From Bacillota bacterium (lineage in GTDB: Bacteria > Bacillota > Clostridia > Acetivibrionales > DTU013): a stretch of 64,000 nt of DNA. A program made the translations under genes and the position numbers. The stretch's first letter is position 1. Each line of letters starts with the position of its first letter. The notes beneath the pieces were generated by a model. That model saw only the letters and a program-made list of their open reading frames with translations, was not told the DNA's origin and made no database searches. Below, in pieces: positions 27,218-35,408 of the stretch. The DNA lies in contig JAFABI010000053.1 in NCBI GenBank assembly GCA_023426125.1, positions 97,803 through 161,802 on the forward strand, in the 5' to 3' direction.

Positions 27218-28078
27218 TCAGCCCCGGTATGCGGAGTGGATCCCGTCGCCTTCCTTCTGGACTTCCAGCAGGTCCTCCCTGTTCTTCAGGAGAAAGCCAA
27301 GGGTCTTTGACACCCCATCCTCATCCAGCCTGTTTTTTCCAAGGGCAAGCAGCGCAGTGACCCAATCCAGAGTTTCCGCGATGGAAGGCTTTTTATAAAT
27401 CTTCTCGTTTTTTCTGAGCCAGGAAGCTGTGGCGGCCGCGTCACGGGCAAGTCTTTCGGGGACTCCCGGCAGCTTTGCATTGATGATCCGGACTTCCTTA
27501 TCCACATCGGGGTAATCGATAAACAGATAAGCGCATCTTCTCTTCAATGCGTCGGACAACTGCCTTGTGTTGTTGCTGGTGAGCAGGATGACCGGACGGC
27601 TTTTTGCCTTGAGCGTTCCCAATTCCGGGATAGAAACCTGGAAATCGGACAGCAGCTCCAGGAGGAAGGCCTCAAACTCCTCATCCGTTTTATCGATCTC
27701 GTCGATAAGCAGCACGCTTCTTTTTTCGCTGTTCATTGCCTTGAGCAGGGGCCTCTCCAGGAGAAATTCCTCCGTAAAAAGGCCGCTGAGCTTTGATTCA
27801 ACCGTAAGGCCCATTTGTATGGAGAGCAGCTGCTTCTGGTAATTCCATTCGTAAAGGGCCTTTGATTCGTCCAGGCCTTCGTAGCATTGCAGCCGGATGA
27901 GCTCAACGCCAAAGGCCGACGCCAGCACCTTTGCCACCTCGGTCTTCCCCACGCCCGCCGCGCCCTCCACCAGCAGCGGCTTTTCCAGCTTCAACGCGAC
28001 ATAGACCGTGATCAGAAATTCTTCGTCAAAAATATAGTTTTCAGCTTCCAGCGACTTTCTCAGTGTCATCAGATCCAT
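27218..28078 (-). CDS. MoxR-family AAA+ ATPase
   Basis: Protein of 286 aa. Walker A EGAAGVGKTEVA near residue 38, Walker B VLLIDEIDKTDEEFEAFLLELL, sensor 1 region ILLTSNNTRQLSDALKRRCAYLFIDYP and arginine finger DALKRR. MoxR ATPases act as chaperones with VWA proteins; the CoxE-like partner lies downstream. The target complex is unknown. Its closeness to CO dehydrogenase does not matter: aerobic Mo-CODH, the CoxE client, is a different enzyme. Confidence 0.92.
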   Translation of the reverse strand: MDLMTLRKSLEAENYIFDEEFLITVYVALKLEKPLLVEGAAGVGKTEVAKVLASAFGVELIRLQCYEGLDESKALYEWNYQKQLLSIQMGLTVESKLSGLFTEEFLLERPLLKAMNSEKRSVLLIDEIDKTDEEFEAFLLELLSDFQVSIPELGTLKAKSRPVILLTSNNTRQLSDALKRRCAYLFIDYPDVDKEVRIINAKLPGVPERLARDAAATASWLRKNEKIYKKPSIAETLDWVTALLALGKNRLDEDGVSKTLGFLLKNREDLLEVQKEGDGIHSAYRG

Positions 28079-28098
28079 ATCGGCAGCTCCTGTGCAAA

Positions 28099-28116
28099 GG
28101 CGATCCCTTGATCGCC
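28099..28116. repeat. Perfect 7-bp hairpin upstream of moxR-like gene
   Basis: GGCGATC-CCTT-GATCGCC, 20 bp before the moxR-like start. It could be an operator or a terminator for the Uma2 gene, but no U-tract follows. Confidence 0.45.
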
Positions 28117-28199
28117 TGCGGGTAATTTATTTTATGAAGCATATATTACCTTTTTCATTGATTTTTAATCATAACCTTATGAATATACTTAAAGACCCC

Positions 28200-28934
28200 T
28201 TACCCGAAAATTTTCGCGGCGATCACTCCAAAGCCTTCAAACACAAATGACCTGACCATCTCCTGGCCTTTATACGTCATATTTTTGCTGATCTCGCCCT
28301 CTTCGAACAGAAAAACCTCCACATCCTTGTTTATGGGATTTACAATCCAATATTCCTTAACGCCTGTGGACATATATAACTCAAATTTCCCTATAAAATC
28401 CTTTTTTCTTGTGCCCTCCGAGATTATCTCCACGACCAGGACCGGCACACCCGTGTATTTGTTTTTTTCGTCCCTTTTTTCATTAAGATCACATATGACC
28501 ATGAGATCGGGCTGAACGACATTGCGCCCCCCGTTTTGCCTTTTGAGCCTGACATCAAACGGAGCCAGCATGGGCCTGCACTTTTTACCCCGGAACCATT
28601 TGTAAAACATCATGTGCAATTCGCCGAGGACAACCTGATGCTCGACACTCGGCGATGCAAGCAGATAGATCTCCCCGTCGATATATTCAAGGCGCTGCTC
28701 GCTTTCCCCGCTGATTTCAAGAAATTCCTCGTAGGTCACCTTTCTTGGCGGCATTTCGTATCCCACCGAGCCTTCACGCACACACCAGCCGGCATCCTCC
28801 TTTTTGTAATCTTCGTCATACGCGGTAAGCCTCGCAACCTTTTTGCCGTTGCTGGTTATGATTACATCCTCCCTGAAGGACAGCTTCAGGTATTTGCCAA
28901 AATTATTCTTCACTTCGGTCGAATTAGCTATCAT
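28200..28934 (-). CDS. Phd/YefM-like antitoxin domain fused to Uma2 (DUF820) nuclease fold
   Basis: Protein of 244 aa. Residues 1-45 (MIANSTEVKNNFGKYLK, SNGKKVARLTAY) look like a Phd/YefM DNA-binding antitoxin. The rest is a Uma2/DUF820 domain of the PD-(D/E)xK fold with RLEYIDGEIYLLASPS, VVQPDLMVICD and the catalytic-type VLVVEIISEGTRKKD followed by FELYMSTGVKEYWIVNP. ATG at 28934 follows GGAGG by 11 bp; an upstream ATG at 28973 has no ribosome site. Uma2 families are numerous in some Clostridia and cyanobacteria; their function is unknown. Confidence 0.82.
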   Translation of the reverse strand: MIANSTEVKNNFGKYLKLSFREDVIITSNGKKVARLTAYDEDYKKEDAGWCVREGSVGYEMPPRKVTYEEFLEISGESEQRLEYIDGEIYLLASPSVEHQVVLGELHMMFYKWFRGKKCRPMLAPFDVRLKRQNGGRNVVQPDLMVICDLNEKRDEKNKYTGVPVLVVEIISEGTRKKDFIGKFELYMSTGVKEYWIVNPINKDVEVFLFEEGEISKNMTYKGQEMVRSFVFEGFGVIAAKIFG

Positions 28935-29111
28935 ATGCCCAAATACCTCCAAATCTATTATCCCATTAACCATTTTAGCTATTTCAGCTAATTACAGTAT
29001 AGGATTTCCAGATCAAAAAGTCAATCTTTTTTTGCTTCCCCGGCATCTGCAGCATGGCGGACAATTACTATTCCGCCTATATACATAGGCAGTTGAATCC
29101 TCCAAAAAGAA

Positions 29112-29134
29112 AGGGACGGCCGGCGGCCGTCCCT
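29112..29134. repeat. Short palindrome of the GGACGGCC repeat family
   Basis: AGGGACGGCCG and CGGCCGTCCCT arms are adjacent, just past the end of the esterase gene. It resembles the half-site of the longer GTAGGGGCG elements. Confidence 0.7.
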
Positions 29135-29152
29135 ACTCTCTCCTGCATGGCC

Positions 29153-30112
29153 CTACATGGCGGCAAAAAACTCAAAGGTCTTGTCGTTAAAGCCCGGCAA
29201 GCCTTCGTGTCCAAAGTCGGGATAGATTACGGTTTCCTTGGGCGCGGTTATTTTATTGAAGGCCGCAAATTGGGTGGAAGGCGGGCATACGGTGTCCATA
29301 AGGCCGACCGCCATCATTACTTTTCCCTTGATCCGTTTTGTCAGGAATTGAACATCGATGTAGCCCAGCCTGGTGAAAATCTCTTCCTCGCGGGAATGCA
29401 GCGGGTCAAACTGCCTAAAGTAAGTCCGCAGTTCCTCAAATGCATCTTTGGCAAGGTCCATTTCCCACACTCTTTTATAGTCGCAAAGGAAAGGAAACGC
29501 CGGTGCAAGCCTGTTAATACGCGGTTCGAGGCTGGCACAGGCCAATGTCAGCGCTCCGCCCTGGGAGCCGCCCATTGCGCCCACACGCGTCTCGTCAACC
29601 TCCGGCATATCCATAATGATACCGGCCAGCTGTGCAGTATCCAGGAAAATACTCCTGAAAAGCAGTTTATCCGGCGAATCATCAAGACCCCTGATGATAT
29701 GCCCTCTATATGTATTACCGGTTGTAATGCCCAAATCCTGTGAGGAGCCTCCCTGTCCGCGGCAATCCAGGGCAGCCACCGAAAAGCCAAGGGCCGCATA
29801 ATTCAGTTTGTCGTTCCACTCCCCGGCGCCGCCGCTATATCCATGGAATTGCAATACAGCCGGATGCGGGGCTTCGCTGTTTTTGGGCCTGATATATTTT
29901 GCATGTACCCTGGAACCCCCTACTCCTGTAAAATAAAGGTCAAAACAGTCGGCAAAGGGCACCTGGAATTTACCGGGGACCAGTTCCACCCTGGGATCTA
30001 CTGCCTTCATCTCGGCGACGGACCTGTCCCAGAATACGTCAAAATCCTCCGGGCGCGGGTTAATTCCCATATACTGCTGCAATCGCTCCAACGGCATGTC
30101 AATCAACGGCAT
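29153..30112 (-). CDS. Acetyl-xylan esterase / cephalosporin-C deacetylase family hydrolase
   Basis: Alpha/beta hydrolase of 319 aa that removes acetyl groups from xylo-oligosaccharides or similar esters. Visible: RGQGGSSQD, nucleophile Ser in GGSQGGALT (about residue 181), acid Asp in GLMDTVCPPST (about 268) and His in FGHEGLP (about 298). Family AXE1/CE7, of usual length. AAGGAGA stands 8 bp before the ATG at 30112. No signal peptide, so it acts inside the cell on imported oligosaccharides. Single gene. Confidence 0.9.
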   Translation of the reverse strand: MPLIDMPLERLQQYMGINPRPEDFDVFWDRSVAEMKAVDPRVELVPGKFQVPFADCFDLYFTGVGGSRVHAKYIRPKNSEAPHPAVLQFHGYSGGAGEWNDKLNYAALGFSVAALDCRGQGGSSQDLGITTGNTYRGHIIRGLDDSPDKLLFRSIFLDTAQLAGIIMDMPEVDETRVGAMGGSQGGALTLACASLEPRINRLAPAFPFLCDYKRVWEMDLAKDAFEELRTYFRQFDPLHSREEEIFTRLGYIDVQFLTKRIKGKVMMAVGLMDTVCPPSTQFAAFNKITAPKETVIYPDFGHEGLPGFNDKTFEFFAAM

Positions 30113-30228
30113 AGTAATTTTCTCCTTAAATTGCATAATAATTTTTTGTAATTATTTTATACCTTTCGAGGCGATATTACCAGTATTTATGCTAAATTCA
30201 AACTAAAAGAATTATGGCACAGAAAATC

Positions 30229-30403
30229 TGTAATGGCAGCCATTGGCCGCCTGCCCAGGGTATCAAGAATTACTGGAGGGGCTGCATGGTATTTATGTCC
30301 ATAGATTACGTTCATGTGGACACGCAATGCGCCCCTACAGGTCATTTTCACATGCTCTTCCTGTTGTGTGCTTCTTGAGGATGCGCAATGCGCGTCCCTA
30401 CAG
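30229..30403. repeat. Fragmented GTAGGGGCG repeats
   Basis: The gap between the esterase promoter side and the MacB-like gene end has CCATTGGCCGCC (30240), a GCGCAATGCGCCCCTACAG block ending at 30341 and a GCGCAATGCGCGTCCCTACAG block ending at 30403. These look like two partial or deleted copies. No gene. Confidence 0.65.
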
Positions 30404-30429
30404 AAACTCCCGGATGAAAAAAATGGACC

Positions 30430-31614
30430 TTACTCGGTCCTGAGAGCGACGATGGGATTGAGCCTGGCCGCCTTATTGGCAGGAAACAAGCCGAATACCA
30501 CCCCTACGACAAGGGAGATCCCAAAGGACAGGGTTATCCAGAAGGGTGAATACACCGGCGTCGTTATATTAAAGCCTCCGATGATAAACTTGATAACGGC
30601 AAGCCCGATCAGAACTCCCATAAGGCCTCCGGTCCCCGTAACCATGATTGCTTCGATAAGAAACTGGACAAGGATGTTCCTCCTTTTCGCGCCTATCGCT
30701 TTCCTGATACCGATTTCCCTGGTTCTTTCCGTTACGGATACAAGCATGATATTCATAATGCCTATGCCCCCCACAAGGAGCGATATGGCTGCGATGCCTC
30801 CAAGGATTACAGACAGCATTCCCGTTACATCGTTTAAAGTGGAAAGCATCTGTGCCTGGTTGAATACAAGGAACGCGTTGCTGTCCTTATATATTTTCGT
30901 CAGGAATACATTGAGCTTTTCCATTACATCGTCTACGATTTCGGGGCTTGAGGCTTGTACCGAAAAGCTGCGTATGATTGTGTTCCTGGTAAGCCTTTGC
31001 GCCACAGTCACCGGTATGATCACCTGATCATCATCGGACCTGTCCTGTCCGTCGGCTTTTTCCTCCAGCAACCCTACCACTTTGAAAATCTGCCCGTTGA
31101 TCTTCATGGTTTTACCCACCGGGTCTTCGCCTTCAAAAACATCATTCGCCACTGCAGTGCCTATTATCGCTACCTTTTGCATGTAATCCATGTCAAAGGA
31201 CAACAAATATCTGCCGGACTGCACATGCATATTCTTTATATGCTCATATTCCGGGCTGGTGCCGTTCAATGTAGTGCTCCGGCTTTTGTTTCCCACCTTT
31301 ACCGTAGCGTTTCCGTTGATCTGAGGCGCTATGTAGGAAATACCGCTGCTGTTTTCATCGGCGAGTTCCTTTAACGCTTCATAGGAAAGGTTCCGGTTAC
31401 TGTTTCTGCCGGTAATGGATATCTGGATCAGGTTTGTTCCCATGCTTTGAATGGAATCGGTGATGCTTTTTGTAGCACCCTGGGCAAACGCGACAGCCAC
31501 GATGACCGAGCCTACTCCGATAATTACGCCCAACATGGTCAGAAAAGAACGGACCTTGTTGCCTACGATGCTTTTCAGCGCCATCTTATAAGCCTGCAGG
31601 AATCCCACTCGCAT
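30430..31614 (-). CDS. MacB-like ABC exporter permease 1
   Basis: Permease of 394 aa: N-terminal helix with SFLTMLGVIIGVGSVI, MacB periplasmic core (about 45-250), then three helices (about 270-390) with GGIGIMNIMLVSVTERTREIGIRKAIGA. Third gene of adaptor-ATPase-permease. GGGAGG lies very close to the ATG at 31614; a GTG 6 bp inside (31608) may be the true start. Substrate unknown; Gram-positive relatives export peptides or lipids. Confidence 0.9.
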   Translation of the reverse strand: MRVGFLQAYKMALKSIVGNKVRSFLTMLGVIIGVGSVIVAVAFAQGATKSITDSIQSMGTNLIQISITGRNSNRNLSYEALKELADENSSGISYIAPQINGNATVKVGNKSRSTTLNGTSPEYEHIKNMHVQSGRYLLSFDMDYMQKVAIIGTAVANDVFEGEDPVGKTMKINGQIFKVVGLLEEKADGQDRSDDDQVIIPVTVAQRLTRNTIIRSFSVQASSPEIVDDVMEKLNVFLTKIYKDSNAFLVFNQAQMLSTLNDVTGMLSVILGGIAAISLLVGGIGIMNIMLVSVTERTREIGIRKAIGAKRRNILVQFLIEAIMVTGTGGLMGVLIGLAVIKFIIGGFNITTPVYSPFWITLSFGISLVVGVVFGLFPANKAARLNPIVALRTE

Positions 31615-32287
31615 CACCTCCCCTGTCCTCGATGATCTCGCCGTCCTGGATCCTCACAACCCTCTCCGCCATTGCCGCTATGTTGATGTCATGCGTTATG
31701 AGGATAATGGTGTTTCCCTGTTTATGAAGCTCCTTCATGGTGTTCATGACCTCCATGCCCGACTTTGAATCAAGGTTTCCGGTGGGTTCATCCGCCAGTA
31801 TCATCGGAGGGTCATTTACCAGCGCCCTTGCAATGGCGACTCTTTGCTGCTGCCCCCCGGAAAGCTCGTTGGGCTTGTGGTGGATCCGATCTCCGAGCCC
31901 CACGGTTTCAAGGGCTTTTACACTTCTTGCATGCCTTTCCTTTGAGCCAACTCCCTGATAAACCAGAGGCAGCTCCACATTTTCCAGTGCGTTCAGCTTC
32001 TGTATCAGGTTGAAGCCCTGAAAAATAAAGCCTATTTTTTTGTTTCTGATCTCGGCAAGCTGGTCGTCCGACAGCTTGCTTACTTCCTTGCCGTCAAGAA
32101 TATAGGTGCCTGACGTAGGAGTATCAAGACAGCCCAGCATATTCATAAGGGTTGATTTGCCCGAACCGGAGGGACCTATGATTGCTACGAACTCATGCTT
32201 TCCAATAACAATCGATACATTGTTCAAAGCGTTGACAACGTTGTCACCCATCCGATAGGTCTTGCACATATTTGCTATTTTTATCAT
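31586..32287 (-). CDS. MacB/LolD-like ABC ATPase 1
   Basis: Protein of 233 aa. Walker A GPSGSGKST near residue 39, signature LSGGQQQRVAIARAL, Walker B PMILADEPTGNLDS, H-loop ITHD. It overlaps the permease start by about 29 bp. It lies 70 bp after the adaptor gene, in one operon. Confidence 0.93.
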   Translation of the reverse strand: MIKIANMCKTYRMGDNVVNALNNVSIVIGKHEFVAIIGPSGSGKSTLMNMLGCLDTPTSGTYILDGKEVSKLSDDQLAEIRNKKIGFIFQGFNLIQKLNALENVELPLVYQGVGSKERHARSVKALETVGLGDRIHHKPNELSGGQQQRVAIARALVNDPPMILADEPTGNLDSKSGMEVMNTMKELHKQGNTIILITHDINIAAMAERVVRIQDGEIIEDRGGDASGIPAGL

Positions 32288-32357
32288 ACAGTCCTATCTC
32301 CAACTTTCAGCCTGTTACCGCTTTATTCTCCCTGCCCGCCAGAAACACCGCGTACTT

Positions 32358-34343
32358 TCAGCGTCCTTGCATGACTCTTACGTTACCGCCTCCGGAAGGC
32401 GCGGCACCCATTGCGCCAAACATCCCCATGCCGCCTCCGATCTGCGTATTGCCCTGCCCCGAACCGCTGGCAAGTGTCGGCAGCACTACCTGCTCGCCTT
32501 CCTGCAAACCGCTGAGTATCTCTACATATTCATCGTTGTTTATACCCAGTTCAACCGGCCTCATCGCCGTACTGACAGCATTCCCGGTACCGGCCTGGTT
32601 CCTTGCGTTTCTCGCACCCCACGCATTCTGGGAATTTTGCGGATTCCGGTTGCTCTGTGAACCCTGGGCGTCCGGCGATCCCTGGGCATCCGGTGATCCC
32701 TGCTCATTCGGTGATCCCTGGGCGTTCTGCGGTCCCTGGGCATTTCCCGTATCTCCTGCATTCTGTGGGTTCCAACCGCCCTCACCGTTGGTTCTGCCGC
32801 TTCTCGGCCTGTTGGCGCTGCCTGCATTGCCCGGCTGGTCATTGCCGCCCGCCGTTCCTTCCGTTCCGCCCAAAGCCCCGGTGTTTGCAGTTTCCTGCTG
32901 ACCGCCTGCCACAAGTACGAAATTCCTTCCGTTCACCTTCTGGATTGCTTCCAGGGGAACCAATAATATATCTGTTTTTTGGTTGATCATAATCTCGGCA
33001 TTTGCATTCATGCCTGCCTTCAATTTGGAAGTCTCATTGACGCTGACGGTCACCGGATACGTCGTTACGCCGTTGGAAGATGTCCCTTCAACGGCAATCT
33101 TTGTAACCTGCCCTGTCAGCGGTTGGGTTGAAGTCTCGGGAAGAGCGTCAACGGATATGCTTGCCTTTTGGCCTGTTTGAATTTTCGCAATGTCCAGTTC
33201 GTCTATCGGTATTGAAAACTCCATATGGTCGGGATCGGATATGGTGGATAGCAGGCTTCCCCGCTCGGCGGCATCGCCGACGGCAGTATCCTGTTTTATG
33301 ACGGTACCTGTGATGGGCGCAAAGATCTTATAGTTTTCCTGTTGTTTCTGGGCGGTATCCAATTGGTTTTGCAAATCCTGGATTTTCAGCGTGCTTGTAT
33401 CCCTGCTGGAAATAAGCTCGTCATTGCTCAATTCCATCAGCAGGGTTCCTTTTTCTACGTATTGTTCCGCTTGAACGTATATTTTTTCAATTTTCCCGCC
33501 GCTCTCCGATTTTACCGATATGTTCTCTGCAAAAGCAAAGGCTGCATTTTCCACACTGGAATACGAATTTATCTCCGCTTTTGCCGTTTGCCCTTCCAGG
33601 GAGTACCCCGGATTGGGCACGGTTATCTCCACATTTCTCAAAACGCTGCCCTCGGATGTAGTTGTTGTCTTATCGCTTACAAGAGTTACCTTGCCTTTTA
33701 AGGATTGAAACGATCCGGGAAATATGATTTCGGCTTCCTGTCCGACCTTGATTTCCACGAAAGAATTAAAGGGAAGCGTCAGTTTAAATTCCGAACTTTC
33801 GGAGAGATTCAGTACGCTGGAGCCTTTGTTGACATTGTCGCCTTCGCGGACCGTCAGATCCGATATGTAGCCGCTTACAGGAGCCACCACCTTCAGCTTG
33901 CCGATGTTGGACTCGGTAGTGTTTTGTGAAATCTTTGCCTGCTGGATGCTGTTTTTGATGTTTTCTATATTGAGCCTGGCGTCCGAATCATCCATTTCAT
34001 ACATCAGGTCCCCTTGCTTCACCCTGTCGCCTTCCTCGAAATAGACCTTTGTTATGGTTGAATTAACACCGGGATATACATCAACACGGCTTGAGGATGA
34101 AACAGCTCCCGACCCCGCGACGGTTATACTTAAATCACCTTTTTCCGCCGTCGCAGTCCTCAACTGTTGTCCGGTAACGTTCCTGGCTCCCCAGAGACCT
34201 GCAGCGATGCTGTTCCGAAGGCCGAAAACATTATACCGGAGGATAATGCCGGCAGCCAGCAGGAAGACGATAATAATGGCCAGGACCTTAAAAGCTTTTT
34301 TTGCAAAAAGTCTTTTGATAAATCCGGTTTCGCCGTTGCTCAT
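32358..34343 (-). CDS. MacA-like membrane fusion protein 1 with low-complexity insert
   Basis: Adaptor of 661 aa, much longer than the usual 350-450. One membrane segment (about 18-38), two lipoyl halves (VDVYPGVNSTITKVYFEEGDRV and VVAPVSGYISDLTVREGDNV, and again VSVKSESGGKIEKIYVQ / IFAPITGTVIKQDTAV), so there may be two lipoyl-hairpin repeats. The barrel and membrane-proximal domain is interrupted at about residues 478-592 by a Gly/Asn/Gln/Ser/Pro-rich insert with repeated GSPDAQ units. First gene of the operon. Confidence 0.88.
   Translation of the reverse strand: MSNGETGFIKRLFAKKAFKVLAIIIVFLLAAGIILRYNVFGLRNSIAAGLWGARNVTGQQLRTATAEKGDLSITVAGSGAVSSSSRVDVYPGVNSTITKVYFEEGDRVKQGDLMYEMDDSDARLNIENIKNSIQQAKISQNTTESNIGKLKVVAPVSGYISDLTVREGDNVNKGSSVLNLSESSEFKLTLPFNSFVEIKVGQEAEIIFPGSFQSLKGKVTLVSDKTTTTSEGSVLRNVEITVPNPGYSLEGQTAKAEINSYSSVENAAFAFAENISVKSESGGKIEKIYVQAEQYVEKGTLLMELSNDELISSRDTSTLKIQDLQNQLDTAQKQQENYKIFAPITGTVIKQDTAVGDAAERGSLLSTISDPDHMEFSIPIDELDIAKIQTGQKASISVDALPETSTQPLTGQVTKIAVEGTSSNGVTTYPVTVSVNETSKLKAGMNANAEIMINQKTDILLVPLEAIQKVNGRNFVLVAGGQQETANTGALGGTEGTAGGNDQPGNAGSANRPRSGRTNGEGGWNPQNAGDTGNAQGPQNAQGSPNEQGSPDAQGSPDAQGSQSNRNPQNSQNAWGARNARNQAGTGNAVSTAMRPVELGINNDEYVEILSGLQEGEQVVLPTLASGSGQGNTQIGGGMGMFGAMGAAPSGGGNVRVMQGR
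32659..32748 (-). repeat. Five 18-bp coding repeats in the adaptor gene
   Basis: Consecutive 18-bp units starting at 32659, 32677, 32695, 32713 and 32731, each like GATCCCTGGGCATCCGGT on the plus strand, encode six-residue GSPDAQ-type units. Outer units are more diverged. Number may vary between strains. Confidence 0.8.
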
Positions 34344-34678
34344 TTGTCACACTCCCAACAATGCGATTTTGTAAAAATATGAAAAAATACGCATCCCTTT
34401 TCTCTACATTTTATCGTGAATTTATGAATAACCCTTGGAAAAATTATTAACAAACTATGAATAATTGCTAAAAGATGTCTCCGTATGAACAAATACAAAA
34501 ACTGTATTTTATGGTATAATGATTAGCATGCAAATGAATGCGCCAAACTGAAAAATTTATACACGAATACGGAACTTTTGTTTAAGACAATTCGTCCAAT
34601 AAATTCGTATTATTTGCATAAGAATTTATTATAGAAAAGGTTCTATGGGAATTTTCCCGGACAAGGGGGGCAGCAGCA
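34344..34678. promoter_or_regulatory. Divergent promoter region between the two MacAB-like operons
   Basis: 335 bp, AT-rich, without a gene. A plus-strand extended -10, TGG-TATAAT, has its hexamer at 34515-34520 and lacks a clear -35. The direction toward the minus-strand adaptor has several T/A-rich candidates, none of them decisive. Confidence 0.5.
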
Positions 34679-35380
34679 TTGGCCATCATCGATATGAAAG
34701 GCATTACCCGGCAATATAAAAACGGCCAGCTCCGGGTAGAAGTGCTCAAAGGAGTAGATTTGAGTATTGAGCGCTCGGAATTTGTATCCATCATGGGTCC
34801 GTCGGGATCCGGCAAATCCACCCTGCTGAATATCATCGGATGTCTCGACAATCCGACATCCGGTACATATGTGCTTGACGGCAACAGTGTAGCAAGACTG
34901 GGTGACGGAACGCTCTGCGATATCAGAAATCAGTATATTGGGTTTGTATTTCAGCAATTTCATCTTTTACCAAAATTGAACGCCCTGGAAAATGTCCAGT
35001 TACCGCTTATCTACCGTGGGCTTTTCGGAAGGGAGCGCAGGCGTGCGGCAAAAGACGCCCTGGAAATCGTGGGGCTGGCGGACAGGATGAATCATCTTCC
35101 CTCGCAGCTGTCGGGAGGTGAACAGCAGCGAGTTGCCATCGCAAGAGCAATCAGCATGAAGCCGTCGGTAATACTGGCCGACGAGCCTACCGGTGCTCTT
35201 GATTCCAATTCCGGCGCCAATATCATGTCTATTTTCCATGAATTGAATAAAAAGCATGAAATGACTATCGTACAGGTCACACATGATATCAAGGTTGCCT
35301 ACCATGGACACAAGATCTTCCATATACTGGACGGAATGATCGACCGTGTGGAAATCGTCAAAGAAGAGGCAATGATTTAG
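34679..35380 (+). CDS. MacB/LolD-like ABC ATPase 2
   Basis: Protein of 233 aa. Walker A GPSGSGKST, signature LSGGEQQRVAIARAI, Walker B SVILADEPTGALDS, H-loop VTHD. Start is a TTG at 34679 with AAGGGGGG about 8 bp ahead; an ATG at 34694 is possible but would cut the first beta strand. First gene of the second exporter operon. Confidence 0.92.
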   Translation: MAIIDMKGITRQYKNGQLRVEVLKGVDLSIERSEFVSIMGPSGSGKSTLLNIIGCLDNPTSGTYVLDGNSVARLGDGTLCDIRNQYIGFVFQQFHLLPKLNALENVQLPLIYRGLFGRERRRAAKDALEIVGLADRMNHLPSQLSGGEQQRVAIARAISMKPSVILADEPTGALDSNSGANIMSIFHELNKKHEMTIVQVTHDIKVAYHGHKIFHILDGMIDRVEIVKEEAMI

Positions 35381-35408
35381 AAAGGTACATTATAGGGGGT
35401 TATAAAGA

